A stretch of DNA of 64,000 nt from Climacium dendroides (GCA_950106755.1 OX467083.1:23307029-23371028), one strand, 5' to 3'. Positions 25,621-37,693 are shown, counted from the first letter of the stretch. Notes: generated from the letters alone by a model not told the origin. Program-made: numbers and translations.

Positions 25621-26035
25621 CATTTTACATATTCCACATGGTTTGTCTTGCCTTCTACCACCCCACTTCTATAAAGAGTTTGTCATTTCATCTCTTCATA
25701 TTCACACATTAAGTGGCTTTAGAAGCCATGTGACACATTTGCCAAATATGGTATATTGTGTGTAGTGTATTGTATATTATTTATGGTGTATTGTGTATGG
25801 TGTGTCGTTGTGGAACTTTGAATGTATTCATATGTGACTATAGAATGACTATTCTCCATGCAATTATCATTATATTCCTTTTTGCACACAATGTCGTAAC
25901 TTGAAAATGATAGGAAGATAACTGTCCTTTTTAAGTTCTTGAGGAGTAACCTGATTCTTAAATCAACATCATTTCAGAATGATTATAAAATGAATTGTCA
26001 CGTATCAATCCATATCAACAACATAAATATTTCAT
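25621..26035. other. Spacer with a fragment of the fold-back family
   Basis: CCACATGGTTTGTC..CTACCACCCCACTTCTATAAAG at 25636-25679 matches one arm of the hairpin inside the CACTA MITE at 56438-56495. A GTGTATTG-like simple repeat follows at 25750-25805. No gene is seen. Confidence 0.4.
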
Positions 26036-26493
26036 TCATCAGGGTTGTCTTGGACGCACGTCCATCTCGAAATCGCGTCCAAAATCCGGGCATCCAGACC
26101 TAATGACACGACTGGACTGTGGTTGGTCAGCGTCCAACAGTTGGTCGGACGGGCGTGGCAGCGGTCGGGCGACGACCATCAGAGCGATCGAGCGGACGGC
26201 CGACGGAGCGGTCGGGAGGACCGACGTCGGAGCGGTCGGGTAGACCGCCAATCCGTAGGTTCAGCAACGAACGGACCGTCCGATCAAACGCGGTCCATCG
26301 GTTCGGGGTAGGTTCGCGTCGTCTAGATTAGATTCGGGAAGGACAGTTTTAGGTCTAGGAGCGGACGGCTATATGAGTAGGATAACAGTTTCTAGTGGCC
26401 AAACTTTACAAAGAAATGAAGTGATTGAACGTGACAGGTCTCCATCCATACCATTAGGCCCACCTGAAAAACAAATTACATGCTTGAGAGAAA

Positions 26494-27455
26494 ATGAATG
26501 TGGACAAAACAAGCTTGGAATTTGGAGAAAAATTGGCTACCAAGAGCATCAAGGGACCAAGTTCCCTAAGCCCTAAACCGCTAGAGGTACTGGACAAGGC
26601 GGATTCAAGTTTGAAAGAGTGCGAAAGTCTGAATATGGTCCACAATGGCCAAGGCAAAAATGACAACATCCAAAGTTCACAACATCCACCTCATACCAAT
26701 CCTCCACCTGCTCCACGCTCATTGTTGAATGGTGGAAGTGGTAGTACTACTTTGGAGGGTTTAGGGAGTTCTCAATCTAAATTGCAAACTTCCAACATTC
26801 AAGAAGAAATTGTGAAGCGGAAATTCACTAGTTTAGGGTGTACTACTGATGGAGAAGATGAGACATTGGAATCAATGTTGAAGAGCATAGCAGGTCGCCC
26901 ACCACAATGTTTTGAAAGACTAACAGACATGAAATAACAATCTCTGAGTGAAATAACAACGGTCACTTGCCAACGGAGGCAACAGACAGATGAAGCAATG
27001 GTAGAAGAATTCGCTAAACCTAAGAAGAAACGAGTGATGGAGCCGTTTGCTATCTCCCCATGGAAGAAAGTACATGGAGGAAGACCCCCCTTGGATACAC
27101 GACTATCCCTTCCAGTTCTTCCCACAAGGAAAGGACGATCGGCACAGGGTCTTCGAGAACGCATACTCGGTAATAACTTGTTACAGAGAAAGTATGATCC
27201 AAATGCAGGCAAGGAGAAGAAAGCTTCTACATCTAGGGAAATCAGAGAAAAAACAAAACAAAATTGATTATCTTCATCAGATGATGAAGACAACACTTTC
27301 GACGATGAAGACGATAGGTGGATATCAAGAGACTATAGTAGTGGGGCAGAGATAAAAGGAGATAGTGATTATCACCCTTATGAATTGAATCTTATATTCT
27401 TAGAACGGGTTAGATTAGAGTACATTACATGGACAATTGTTCAAATCTTTATGAT
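26494..27455 (+). pseudogene. Unrecognised gene with two in-frame stops
   Basis: One frame stays open for about 320 codons except for a TAA at 26935-26937 and a TGA at 27265-27267. The first part is rich in Ser and Pro (SSLSPKPLEVLDK, HPPHTNPPPAPRS). The middle has a basic cluster resembling a nuclear localisation signal (KPKKKRV, near 27015). The part after the second stop is acidic (SSSDDEDNTFDDEDD). This order suggests a nuclear or chromatin protein, but I do not recognise the family. It may be the broken gene of the surrounding element. Readthrough or splicing around the stops cannot be excluded. Confidence 0.4.
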
Positions 27456-27828
27456 TTGAATTTGGAAGAGCTTATGAACTTAGGAGAAATGAGGTTTGGC
27501 ATTTGACACGCATTGTTCTATAATATGAATTTGCATGTTTATTTTGAAAAATGTAATAAACCTTTTATATTCATTGTTTTTGGTTGAATGGTTGAATAGG
27601 AAATTGAAGAAGTCTTTACTGTGTGTATTTTAGTTATGAATTCTCCATGTACAAAACAAATAAATCAGATAATTTCTTGGGAAGCGTTAGAACTTAGAAA
27701 TAATGAACCTCAGACAAAAAGCTTGCATCAGAATTGAAATCTGTAAATACAGAATTACAGAATTTGTGGTTCTTTGTTGCCGGTCGATCGCAACCGCAGC
27801 GGACTCTCCGACTGCATGGGAGGCCGCG

Positions 27829-28052
27829 GATGGGCCGACCGCAGGTCCGCACTGGACTATTCGACCGCACAGATGGGCCAACCGCAAGTCCGCACCGGAC
27901 TGTCCGACCACGTAGATGGGCTGATCGCAGGTCCACACCGGACTGTCCGACCGCGTGGATGGGCCGACCGCAGGTTCGCACTGGATTGTCCAACCGTGCG
28001 GATGGGCCGACAACAGGTCCGCAACGGACTGTCCAACCGCTAGGGAGGCCGC
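27829..28052. repeat. 43-bp GC-rich minisatellite, five units
   Basis: Units start at 27829, 27872, 27915, 27958 and 28001, each beginning GATGGG and containing GGTCCGCACYGGACTGTCC or a close variant. The last unit has a 9-10 base insertion before a partial sixth copy. Since 43 is not a multiple of three, the ORFs of 70-130 codons read through it on both strands are artefacts. Confidence 0.9.
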
Positions 28053-30430
28053 GGATGGGCCGACCGCATAAAGGTGACACAAATGATTAAAAGCTCATCT
28101 GCCATTCGGGAAAGTGGGTTTTCTGAATCTCATTACTATGATAATTTTCCATAATGATACTTAGAAGACTGTGGTTCTGGTCTTGAGGTCCGAGGTTCGA
28201 TCACTTGCGGTCATGATTTGGAGGGGGGAGAATGATTGGATGAAGGAGTTGGTCCTCTTGCTTAAGTAGATGTTCCTATAAGGTTAGAAGAGGTGGAAGT
28301 TGAATTCCGTTCAAAGATTTTAGTAACACTATTGTGATTCAGAAATCTCCGACCAGAAGTCAAAAATCATCCCTTTCAGCCTTCAAGGAACGTCAATACC
28401 ATATGACCATGACATTTTGGGAAGGGAGAATTTTGGTTTTACAAATTGTACAAATTATACAAAATTTGGGAATGAACAATAACAAAGTTGAAGCCCTTGC
28501 CAACGAATCTTGAATGAAATCTACTACTAGAAAATCCAAAGCCTCACAAGGTTGTAAGTACTTGTTTGTACTTAGTTTGCAGTAAAAATCTAAATTTTTT
28601 TGATTTAGCAACTTACAGTTGAAGTTTCTCCAAGAGAAGTGTTGACATGAAATTGTGAAATGATTTGCAAGAGTGAATTACTTAAATATTTTTTGATTTC
28701 AGGGCTATAGTGTTACACGGCCATGTCAGTATGTCACCATGTTGCATTCTTTAGAGAATTATAGTGCATATGTTTATATGGTCAAACTATAAATGAAAAC
28801 AAGGTTTCATGTAGCGAAGGGGAAAGCTCTATGTGGCATCCCTACATTTGTATTCTTTGTAATTTGAAACCTCCAACCAAATTGTAAAACAAAATATTTA
28901 ATCCAAATTTCATTGATTTCCATAAGTAGCGATTTGAAGGTGAACTAAATTCATTGTAATTTCAGAAAAATTGAATTCCAAGTGAATGTGAAATTGAAGT
29001 CAATTAGGATTTAGATTCATTTTCAATTTGGATTAAACATTGTATTTGCATTTGACATAATTGGCAACTAAATATTCAATTAGATTGAAAATTGAAGTAA
29101 AATATAGTTTCATTTGAGATCATACCTCAATCTAAAAATCTATATTGAAAATTGAATTACTGATTTGTACTTTACATTAATAAAATTGGAGAAAATTAGA
29201 ATTTGATATGGCTTTCATGTGTACTAAAATACATTTCTAAGAAAGGTTGGAAAGCTCAAATGATCAAATTAATATTCCAACAAAATTGGAATTGAAATTC
29301 TAATTGCAGTACGCTAGTGCATTGTTTTTATTACAATTCCAAATGAATGTGTTTGGAAAATCAATTGAAGCTCTACATTAGAAGGTTATTAAAATCAAAA
29401 ATTTAAATGTAATTTGAATTACTTGAATTGCATTCAAATTCAAATTCAAATTTGTTACTATTTCTCTCCTACCTTCCATTTCAATTTGAATGTACATTCC
29501 ATTTCAAATTGCATTTGCATGTCAATATGTCATGTTCAATTTCAGTTTGAAAGGCAATTTCAATTTGGAAAAATGGAAGTCAAATTCAATTGCAATGACA
29601 GTATAACACCCACTTTAAAATTCACATTGGAATATTGATTTTAATGTACATTGATTTCAATCAATTTAAATGAAAATAGAGACTTCTCCATTGAACCTGT
29701 TGAATTCATAACTCAACATCATAATAAACAAATTTATGGGGAGGGTTTACATTGTATAAGTGAGCTTGAAACAACCTTCACTCATTTTAACTTTTTAACT
29801 TTCAAGACTTCAAATCCATAAATTGAAGAATTCATGAAGTTGAACAAATTGCTTGTGTTTCCTAGAAAATATAACAATCATTATAGATTATTAGATTAAT
29901 GAAAATAACATTAAATTCCTAATGCCTTACATTTGTAATTGACTTATGAGTTATGACTTATTTGTTCAATATTGTCACCGTAGTATTCCAAATTATTTCC
30001 CGTATGTGACATGCAAAAGTTTATATTTCACAAAGAATCATAATTTTCTGATTATAAAAAATGACTGAAGACTTCACTTTCTTTCAATTATATAGTTTTT
30101 AATATCACCATAAAAATTCTCTCTTTCTCCCTCTATATATATTTATAGTTTGTACACAAAGTACTCATAAGATGTAACAATGAGTCAATTACAAACATAT
30201 TTGATAAAGAGAAATATCAAAATTCTAAAAGGGAGTAGAGTTCACAATTACGGGTAGGATTTATGGTTTTTAGGGTATAGGGTTTAGGGTATGGAGTTGT
30301 TTTTTGAGTTTCAGATTGAAGGGGCAGAATTCCCGCCTTCAGTTTTTAAAGTTCTGATGTCCTCACCTGAAGATAGTGAGGAACTGACGATCTGCCACCT
30401 TACTTCTTTGGATTTTCTACTTGCAAATAA
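28053..30430. other. AT-rich interior, no gene
   Basis: This is AT-rich sequence with many AATTTGAATT and TTCAATTT motifs and no significant ORF. At 30265-30300 there are degenerate TTTAGGG units, too few and irregular to be a telomeric array. Confidence 0.5.
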
Positions 30431-31276
30431 TTGAGTTCGAAGAATCCAAATTTGTCTGCCCGTCCGTTCGGCGAACGGTGCGCCGACCAAGCGGTCGATG
30501 AAACCGTCGGCTTGGTCGACGGCCGATCAGTCGGGGCGGAAGAAATCTGGCCATCTGCCCATCTACCTGTCCACTCAGTAGACGGCCCGTCGGCAAGGCG
30601 GTCAGTGTGTCCGTCCGACTCGTCTATCTGTACATCATTCTCGACCATACGATGGAAGGTGCGGACTCGCGGTGTCCGTCCGATCTTGCCGTCCGACCCT
30701 CAGGCCGACAGCGATGTCCGCCCCAACGGTCAGTATAAATAGTGTAGCGGACGGCTTAGTCCGCACAATTGTTTCCCTTGCGGAGTGGGTGATCCAGCGG
30801 CAATTGGTCTCTACGCGCCCCTTCCAGCTTAGTGTGAACAATTCTAAATGAATAAGTTGCATTCATTCATTATTATAATCTGAAATCGCCACGCGGCTGA
30901 CCGACCGAGCGGATGGAGATTTTCGTTCAATCGTCGGATTTAGAATTGCATTGGACGGCCTTCGCGGTTCGATTCCCCCAGCCGTCCGATCAGGGGCACG
31001 GCGGACTCCGCCTTTGTCCGCGCGGCCGACCTCGTCCGCTGTCGCTGCGGTCACCCCGTCCGCGCAGTCGATGCCGTCCGCTTCGTCGTCGCTGCGGTCG
31101 GCCCCGTCCGCCCAGCTGTCCGCTCCGTCGGCTCTTCCGTCCGCCCGACCGCCCGTCCACTGGACGTACGGGAGTCGCACAGGTCTATGTCGCCGGACGC
31201 TCGAAAACCCACGGACGCGGACGTTGGACGTCCGTCTGGACATCCGAGCGTCCCAACGTCCATGCAACCCTGATTT
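30431..31276. repeat. GC-rich island dense in GTCCG/CGGAC
   Basis: GTCCG or CGGAC recurs every 10-30 bases in two blocks (30470-30780 and 30890-31260), separated by an AT-rich gap. ORFs of 100-134 codons here are low-complexity products of the motif on overlapping frames. The motif density resembles subterminal repeats of DNA transposons. Confidence 0.6.
30734..30742 (+). promoter_or_regulatory. TATA-box-like motif
   Basis: TATAAATAG is a good match to the plant TATA consensus and lies in GC-rich DNA. No gene follows downstream on this strand, so it may be a relic transposon promoter or chance. Confidence 0.3.
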
Positions 31277-31590
31277 TAAGATAATTAAGAATAAATAAAT
31301 GTGAGATCTTCAATAGGCTTTAGGAAATAAAAGTACTTAATCTTAAAAGGATGCTTGAGACATTTTGTATTAGATGGATGACTTTCAAGATTATTGTAGC
31401 AACAAAAAATGCCTAAATCCATTAAAAAAATTAAATTGTTTATAAATAGGTCATGTCTTTTCAAAATAAACAAGAGTTCTAATGTCAAAGAATAAAAAAA
31501 ACATAAAACAATGACAATCTTTTTGTTCTTTGAATTATCTTCTCCTGCATAAATTAATTTTTCTTCTATAAATTAAATTTTCTTCTATGG

Positions 31591-32155
31591 CATTAAAAGA
31601 CATTTGAGGCCATTGGAAGATTGTGTTAGATCTATTCTTGATTTTGTTCTTGCGGCAGTAAACAAAACGCAGCCAGTTGTGAAAAAAAAAATTCAATTTT
31701 TTTTTTCAATTAAAATTTCTAAAATGCAAAAATAAGTTGAAAAAAAAGGTTTTTTTTAATTAATTATTTATTTATTTATTCTAGAAAATGACATAGCACA
31801 ATCTCAACCACATCAGACTGCTCAGTTGGCACACTAGTAAAATCTCATGTTTATCTAGACATGAGTTGTCTCACTTGACACTGTTTACCTAGACATTCAA
31901 TGTAACAACTCTATGTTTTTATGTCAATATTATGTCAGCATTGACATTCACTAACGTTCATTGTAACATCTTCAATGACATAAAAACATGGGGTTGTTAC
32001 ATTGAACGTTCAAGTAAACAACGTCAAGTTAGACAACTTATATTTAGATAAATAGGAGATTCTACTAGTGACAACATTCCCACGCGATCGCGACAGTTTT
32101 CAAAACCCAAAAACTTGCAGTCTTCTAGAGGCTCCAAATTTCATCTAATGATAGA
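31591..32155. mobile_element. Repeat of unknown class carrying a CACTA insertion
   Basis: This region is homologous, in reverse, to 61020-61265. The ends look like weak inverted repeats (TTTGAGGCCATTGGAAGATTG on the left, TTTGGAGCCTCTAGAAGACTG read from the right). The copy here is longer because it holds a T-rich tract and the CACTA element at 31832-32070. No ORF is present. Confidence 0.5.
31832..32070. mobile_element. Fold-back CACTA MITE
   Basis: It starts CACTAGTAAAATCTC and ends GAGATTCTACTAGTG. The two halves (31832-31928 and 31977-32070) are imperfect inverted copies of each other, so the RNA or single strand would fold into a long hairpin. The flanks are GCA and ACA, a 3-bp target duplication with one change. 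The related copy near 61100 shows the site without the insertion. Confidence 0.75.
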
Positions 32156-33104
32156 GGTAACACACTACTTCCATCAAGGAATGCTGCCTACTATTGCTAT
32201 TAATTACAATTATTAAACACAAACTATTTTTATTAGATTGCATTGGCAACTAAAGGAATTCAACTTTAGCATGCATTATTTAGACATTGTATAAATAAAA
32301 TATGAATTTTCAAAGTATTGTCTCTAAGTAGACCAAAGACCCAAAATAGGTTTTAATAGACTTTCATATTTTGATTGTGTATATCTTGTATCAACAATTT
32401 AGGAAAAATGATGTTTTATAGTTCAAATATAGGTGTCACATTTTTTGCTATGTTTATTATAGGTATACAAACCTTATTCAATGACATTATGTTTGTAAAC
32501 TCCATCCCTAATTTGTGAGAATTTGAATACTTTACAAACAAGTTCAAATATAAAAAATAGTACTTAGAACAATGGTTCATTCATGAACATTATCTCAAAA
32601 TAAAAAATAACCCATCAAGAGATGTTTTTCAATTAAAAAGGTCAAACATATGGAAAGAAAAACTACAAATTCCAAAAGAACTAGAGTTTCAAATTAATGT
32701 AGGAAGCTTATTGTAGAACCATAAGGTACTATACATATTGGAATTATAATTATTATAATTAATAATACTTCTTGAAATAACAATAATTTTTAACAAAAAA
32801 ACCTACAAAGCAAAGAATATTTCACATCTTTTTATCAACTCATTTTTTATATATAACATACATCAAGGACAATCTAAACTTCCCATTGTATACACTTCCT
32901 TTTGGATGCCAATGTAGCTCTCTTGATCCCTACACAATTCCACTGACAATCACAAAGTATTCCTTCACATTAAGGACTACCTCTAAAACAACATTTAAGA
33001 ACAAAAGTGACCAATGAATGACTTCATTGTTCAGCACAAAAACAAAAAACGCACCCATCCATTCAATAATTGGAGCATTTTGGAAACTACTCTAGTAATG
33101 GGGA
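32156..33104. other. AT-rich spacer
   Basis: No gene, element end or clear repeat is visible in this stretch. Confidence 0.5.
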
Positions 33105-34552
33105 TTAACCCCTCAATGCCCTTGCCATTTTGTTCACAGCAGAAGTTTTCTAGACCACCTATCAGAATGCAGAGCACAACCTTCGATGTAAGAAGTTGTT
33201 TGCACGTTCATTGTTGAAATAGCTGCTAAAATAGCTACTAATCTTCAGGAGGAGCCCATTGATCAAATTTCTTGGGAAATCCACCGCTCGGATTGGGAGT
33301 TTATAATGTTTGATCTACAACAAGTACAATTAGGAAAATGGCCATTTTACAGTAACACCAGCCTTCTAGTCCACAAATGAGCACCTTCTACTTACTATAT
33401 TCATGCCAAATTTTAGAGCATACAAGATAGAAAAGTCATGAACACTTCCACAAAATTTCAGCACAATTGAACATTCACATTCGAATTTAGAGCCTCCAAA
33501 ATGACAATCACTCCACGGAATTCTGAGCAGAGCTTCTTTGAGGACACTTGTACAACTCGTGCTGTACAGGTAACGTGACTGACCGTGCAAATGTCAGCCG
33601 GTTCACCGAGCTCGGCAGTTGGTCATGTGTCTAGCTGAAACAGACACACGAGGTGCCAGAGATGGCTGAAGCCAAATGTGGTCACAAATGCTTCATACTG
33701 TCCAGCACAACAGGGCTCCAATTGATTCAACCAAAATACCAAATGTCCGGAGTCCTGGTTTCGAAACACAGCTAATGTTCTTCCGATTGCTAACGAAAAC
33801 AGCAGTAGTAAACCCTGCTACCACCCACCACCCCTGCGCAACAATCTACAACTGCAAACAGAAGGACTGCATCGAGTTGTAGGGTACGGTGATTCTCCTC
33901 CTCTTCAAGGAACATCCAACTTCCGCACGCTCCGAGTTCATCCACCTATCGACTTCGTGAGGATCGAAGCTGCTACCACCCAAACACAATCAATGCGCCA
34001 ATCACATCGCACACTTCTTCGACGTATGGACAAGAGCAAAACAAGGCTCATCGCATAGCCAAACGGGTTCACCGGGTCCACCACAGGCTATACAAACTCG
34101 CTGCTGCTTTCTCTTGCAATGTTTACAACAACGAGGCCTGTTTACAACAACGAGGCCTGCGAATAAATCGGTGTAGTTCCGTATTACAGACATTGTGGCG
34201 CGAACAGGTTTGAGGCAATGGAGGCTCGAAGCCCTAAACCCTAACCCGTCTGCGTTCCGTAAACGGATCCAAGGCCCCTCCCACGCTCAACTGTCAGTCA
34301 CCGGCCAGCGCCGGTCTCTTTTGGGACAAGCCGGCTCAACCGCTAGTCTTCGGTTTTGTCCCCCGCTGAATTTTCCTCGCCTTTCAGAATTCCTGAAGTA
34401 CTTTCTAGGTCCAAGTGCACGACTAGTTGCTGCGATCCCATATCTTTCCTCTCGTCGATTTACATTAGCAGTAGCGTTAGGATCCGACCGCGCCTCCTTC
34501 ATTTTTCAATCCACAGGAGCTCGTTTTCAGCCTCGTGGGCGTTGAGGAGGTA
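33105..34552. mobile_element. TTAA-family element E9 next to PABN copy 3
   Basis: The left end is TTAACCCCTCAATGCCC. The right end is GGGCGTTGAGGAGGTAAA, where the copy near PABN copy 2 still has GAGGGGTTAA. At about 1.45 kb it is the longest member without a nested insert. It carries the zinc-ribbon fragment (34002-34193). The right part was duplicated together with PABN copies 2 and 3, so insertion came before that duplication. Confidence 0.6.
34002..34193 (-). pseudogene. Zinc-ribbon fragment, piggyBac transposase-like C-terminus
   Basis: This frame carries the same Cys pattern as the frame at 18862-19071 (CCKHCKRK, CIACGG, CDEPCFALVHT), ending earlier at a stop after KKCAM. A 21-base tandem duplication at about 34124-34158 (TTTACAACAACGAGGCCTG) lies just upstream of the motif and changes the N-terminal part. 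It is too short to be a full transposase. Confidence 0.4.
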
Positions 34553-35247
34553 AAAAATCAATCTTTCCCCATGCATAGAAACCTCCATGGCCATATTCAT
34601 TGAATTCATAAAATGGTGGCTTCCAAACTGAACTCCCACCCTCTGAAGCACAACTGAACAGTTACTTCAATTCTCACATTAGGATGCAAGAGAAGGAAAT
34701 TCGATCCCGAACTAGAGGTCCGGGGTCCATAATCGGTCTGATTACCTCACTGGTAATCACCACGGGGATCCACTCTGCCAACCCCATCGAAACCATTTGT
34801 CCACAATGCCATATCGTTCACCAATAAATTCAATCAGAAAACTGCGATTAGATCTGGTCCAAATCACTTTTAAATGCTCAAAAAAAAAGCAGGGAAACAA
34901 AACTCCGCAACCTGGAACGACACTGGGCTCATTCAATGACCTTAAATCAAGGGTAATACACCTCAAACAACAGCAAGATGAAACTCTGATACCCGCTTTC
35001 CACTAAACCTGTCCTGAATGGCCGCAAATCCTAAACATCCCAGTTCCTAAATATCTTCTTGAACACAGTGTACACGACGAAATTTCGCAAACCCTGGAGC
35101 GCACCAACATTCTCAATGACAACCCCAAGTGTTCGAATCAGGTGTCCCTGGCTTCCAGAGAACGGAGGATGCGCTCGGCAACAAGCCCTCTCCTACACCT
35201 CAAGTGGATGGGCCACTGTACAGCCAAAAATAAAGAACACAAATGGA

Positions 35248-37693
35248 CTAATAATAAGGGCGGTAGCGCATCGGCCTCCGGATACGAGGCACCTTCCTGC
35301 ACAATACAAAAGCTCCAATATATCAGTAACAAAATACGCAAGACACGGCTTACCAAATGAAGCGAGACTCCTCACTCACGATCACCCTATCAACTGCAAA
35401 AACAAAGTCCTCTCCGAGAACAGGATCCACATTTCACTCCAAGGACATACAATCACATACGACTTTAACAGCAGTTCAATGTCTCCATGAAAAACCAAAC
35501 GACTCAGAAATTTTTTAAAAAGGAAACAAGCAAACTTTGAACTCAGTATGAAATATGCATTCCACAAGTCAGAATGGAATCCACGGAGGATACCCACCCA
35601 AAACCATAGGGAGCATACCCATAGGGAGCTGAAAAGGGCCTCCTCGAGCGGTACCCATAAAACGGGGAGTAAGGTCGACCCCGATAGCCCTTCATCCCGG
35701 GAACATTGGTTCGCTTGGCCGTAACCTGACAAGGTTACAAACACTCCACATCAGATGCAGGCTTGGAAGCCATTCAAGAGGAAGAAGCGAACGGCTCACT
35801 TTCGTTGTTCAACATTCGAAAGTAATGAAGAGGTCCTTACAAGAAAATAAAAAATACGTCAATCAAACATGTTCATGGATAAGATTCTCCAGACGAGACA
35901 AGGATAACAACCTTCAGTGGGCGATTATGCAACTCAGATTCGCTTAAAAGAATGGCATTTTGAACTGCTTCCACCTCCAGAAACTCCACATATGCAAACC
36001 TGGTTGAAAAATAAACACAAAGTTAACAAAAGACGACACTAATCGCTAATTAAACAGACTAAGCGCGTAAAAGACATATCCATTCTACCGCGGAATTTCC
36101 AATTCGATGGCCAAAATTTGAAAACCAACCATCCCTCCTAAAACACGTGAATTAAAGAGAAGTCATGGCCTCATTGCACGCTGCTCAATTCAAAAAACAA
36201 TGAGAAAAGGCCATTACCCCTTGGGCTGACCAAACTTGTCCGTCAAAATCGTCACGCGATTCACTGTGCCACAAGACTGAAAGTGCTGCTGCACTTCTTC
36301 TGGAGTGCAGGAGTAATCCACCTGAAATACAACGAAAACGAAATCAGAAAAAATATCATTCAAACGGTGACCTCGACTTTGATCCTGCTCACAGGAAAAA
36401 AACAATAAACTACCACAGAAAATACATAATCCACAAGCACAATCGTAAAAACAAACGGTCAGAAAACAAAAACTGACAAAGTGAACAAAGAAAAGGAGAA
36501 ATACATTGCCAACAAAAACGGAACGAGCATCAGCTTCCTCTCGGTTGGCGTGGGCTCCATTTGCAAGAGCTGGGTCTGCAAAAGCGATTCACCACCAGAT
36601 TATGAGTTGCGAGACCATATCGTACAATTGCAGGTGGCGACTGAAAACAGCTCCATTGATGCCCAATACAAACATTCACAGCACTGAAAATGTTCCAACG
36701 GTAGATCAGAGTGACGAGGACAATTCAAAAATGAAAAGAAAGCTCAAACGCCAAAATGTCGTACGAACACGAATGTTCTGCAACGCAATCTATTCGTACA
36801 CTCCAGCCAAACCAGGAGGGGAGAGCAAATGAGAAAATACGAACCTTGACTGCCACCCATCTCCTTTTCAACCTTAGCTTGCATGTCACGGAGCGCAGCA
36901 GCCTCTTCCTCCATCTCTTTCAATCGCTTTTTCATGTCCTCTAGCTCCTGAACACCTCGGAATTTGGGACATGGAATAATTAGGTTATGATCCTCGTCCA
37001 GGACAAATATGCTAACAAATTATTTCCGATGGTCACGACAGATCAGCTGTATCTGAACTAGCCGAAAACATTTGCAGAGCGCTCTTCCAAACTCCCCACA
37101 AGGACCTACAGTATCAAACTCCAACTACGAAAACTGGTCACCTAATAAACGTTCGAGACTAATCCTAGCAGGCGCACTTTCAAAACGACTGAAACAAGGC
37201 ACGTAAATAAAACTTTCACACTAAGAAAAGACCACGTCACCAGAAACCGGACTGCCACACGCTCGACTGTTGCATGGCCTAGAAATTTAGTGAAGACTGC
37301 GGCTCAGAAGACGCCAGTGCAGGTTCTACGGGGAGAATTTACAAAGAGTGGACGCTTCAGGGGGTGGAGGCCCATGGGCAGCACTGGTCCCGTAGTGCGG
37401 AATCCAGAAGCACTAAACCTAATTTAAAGGTCGTATACTATTCAGATGAAATGCATAAAGACGCGGCGAAAACTAATCATCCACTGAAAAATTTCCAAGA
37501 ATCCGGACACTCCGACGAACAATGAAATTTCCGAAAAAATGTCCAGAATGCGCACCTTAGAGGCCACTTCGTCCGTGGCAACGTCCTCGCTCTTGAGCAA
37601 CGGGTCATCGGGCTCCCCGTCGGAATCCACTTCCAGGTCCCCCTCCACTTCGTCGGGAATATCACCCCCGTACACCTCATGCTCTTCGTCCAT
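35248..37693 (-). CDS. PABN: Nuclear poly(A)-binding protein, PABN class (copy 3)
   Basis: Exons, in coding order: 37693-37556, 36947-36845, 36575-36505, 36321-36218, 35999-35912, 35725-35598 and 35296-35248. They encode 226 residues with the acidic start [10 protein letters not shown], coiled coil, one RRM with VFVGNV and KGFAYVEF, and the basic aromatic tail. It matches copy 2 except that exon 6 keeps Pro (FSAPYG), as in copy 1. Intron 3 has lost one T after its donor (GTATTT instead of GTAATT), which leaves a usable site. Introns 4 and 5 have lengths like those of copy 1 (218 and 186 bp). It looks intact. Confidence 0.92.

Larger units (their letters stand above)
26036..31276. mobile_element. 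Possible large DNA transposon with GC-rich ends
   Basis: The left edge reads ATCAGGGTTGTCTTGGACG. The right edge, read on the other strand, begins ATCAGGGTTGCATGGACG. Both edges lead into GC-rich DNA dense in GTCCG and CGGAC (26036-26350 and 30431-31276), while the middle is AT-rich. A broken gene (26494-27455), a 43-bp minisatellite (27829-28052) and a TATA-like box (30734) lie inside. CAGGGTTG ends plus dense subterminal motifs would suit a hAT-like transposon, but no 8-bp target duplication is visible. It could also be two separate GC-rich elements. Confidence 0.35.

Noticed and set aside
27687..28090. ORFs of 70-131 codons on both strands
   Set aside because: They are products of the 43-bp minisatellite, which changes frame with every unit.
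30265..30300. Telomere-like TTTAGGG units
   Set aside because: There are only two or three degenerate units, with no array.
30950..30995. tRNA-like T-arm GGTTCGATTCCCCC
   Set aside because: The surrounding bases form a short GGACGGC/GCCGTCC hairpin, not a cloverleaf; there is no D-arm or anticodon arm.
30863..31298. ORFs of 70-134 codons in the GC-rich island
   Set aside because: Several frames on both strands are open at once because of the GTCCG motif, with no domain.
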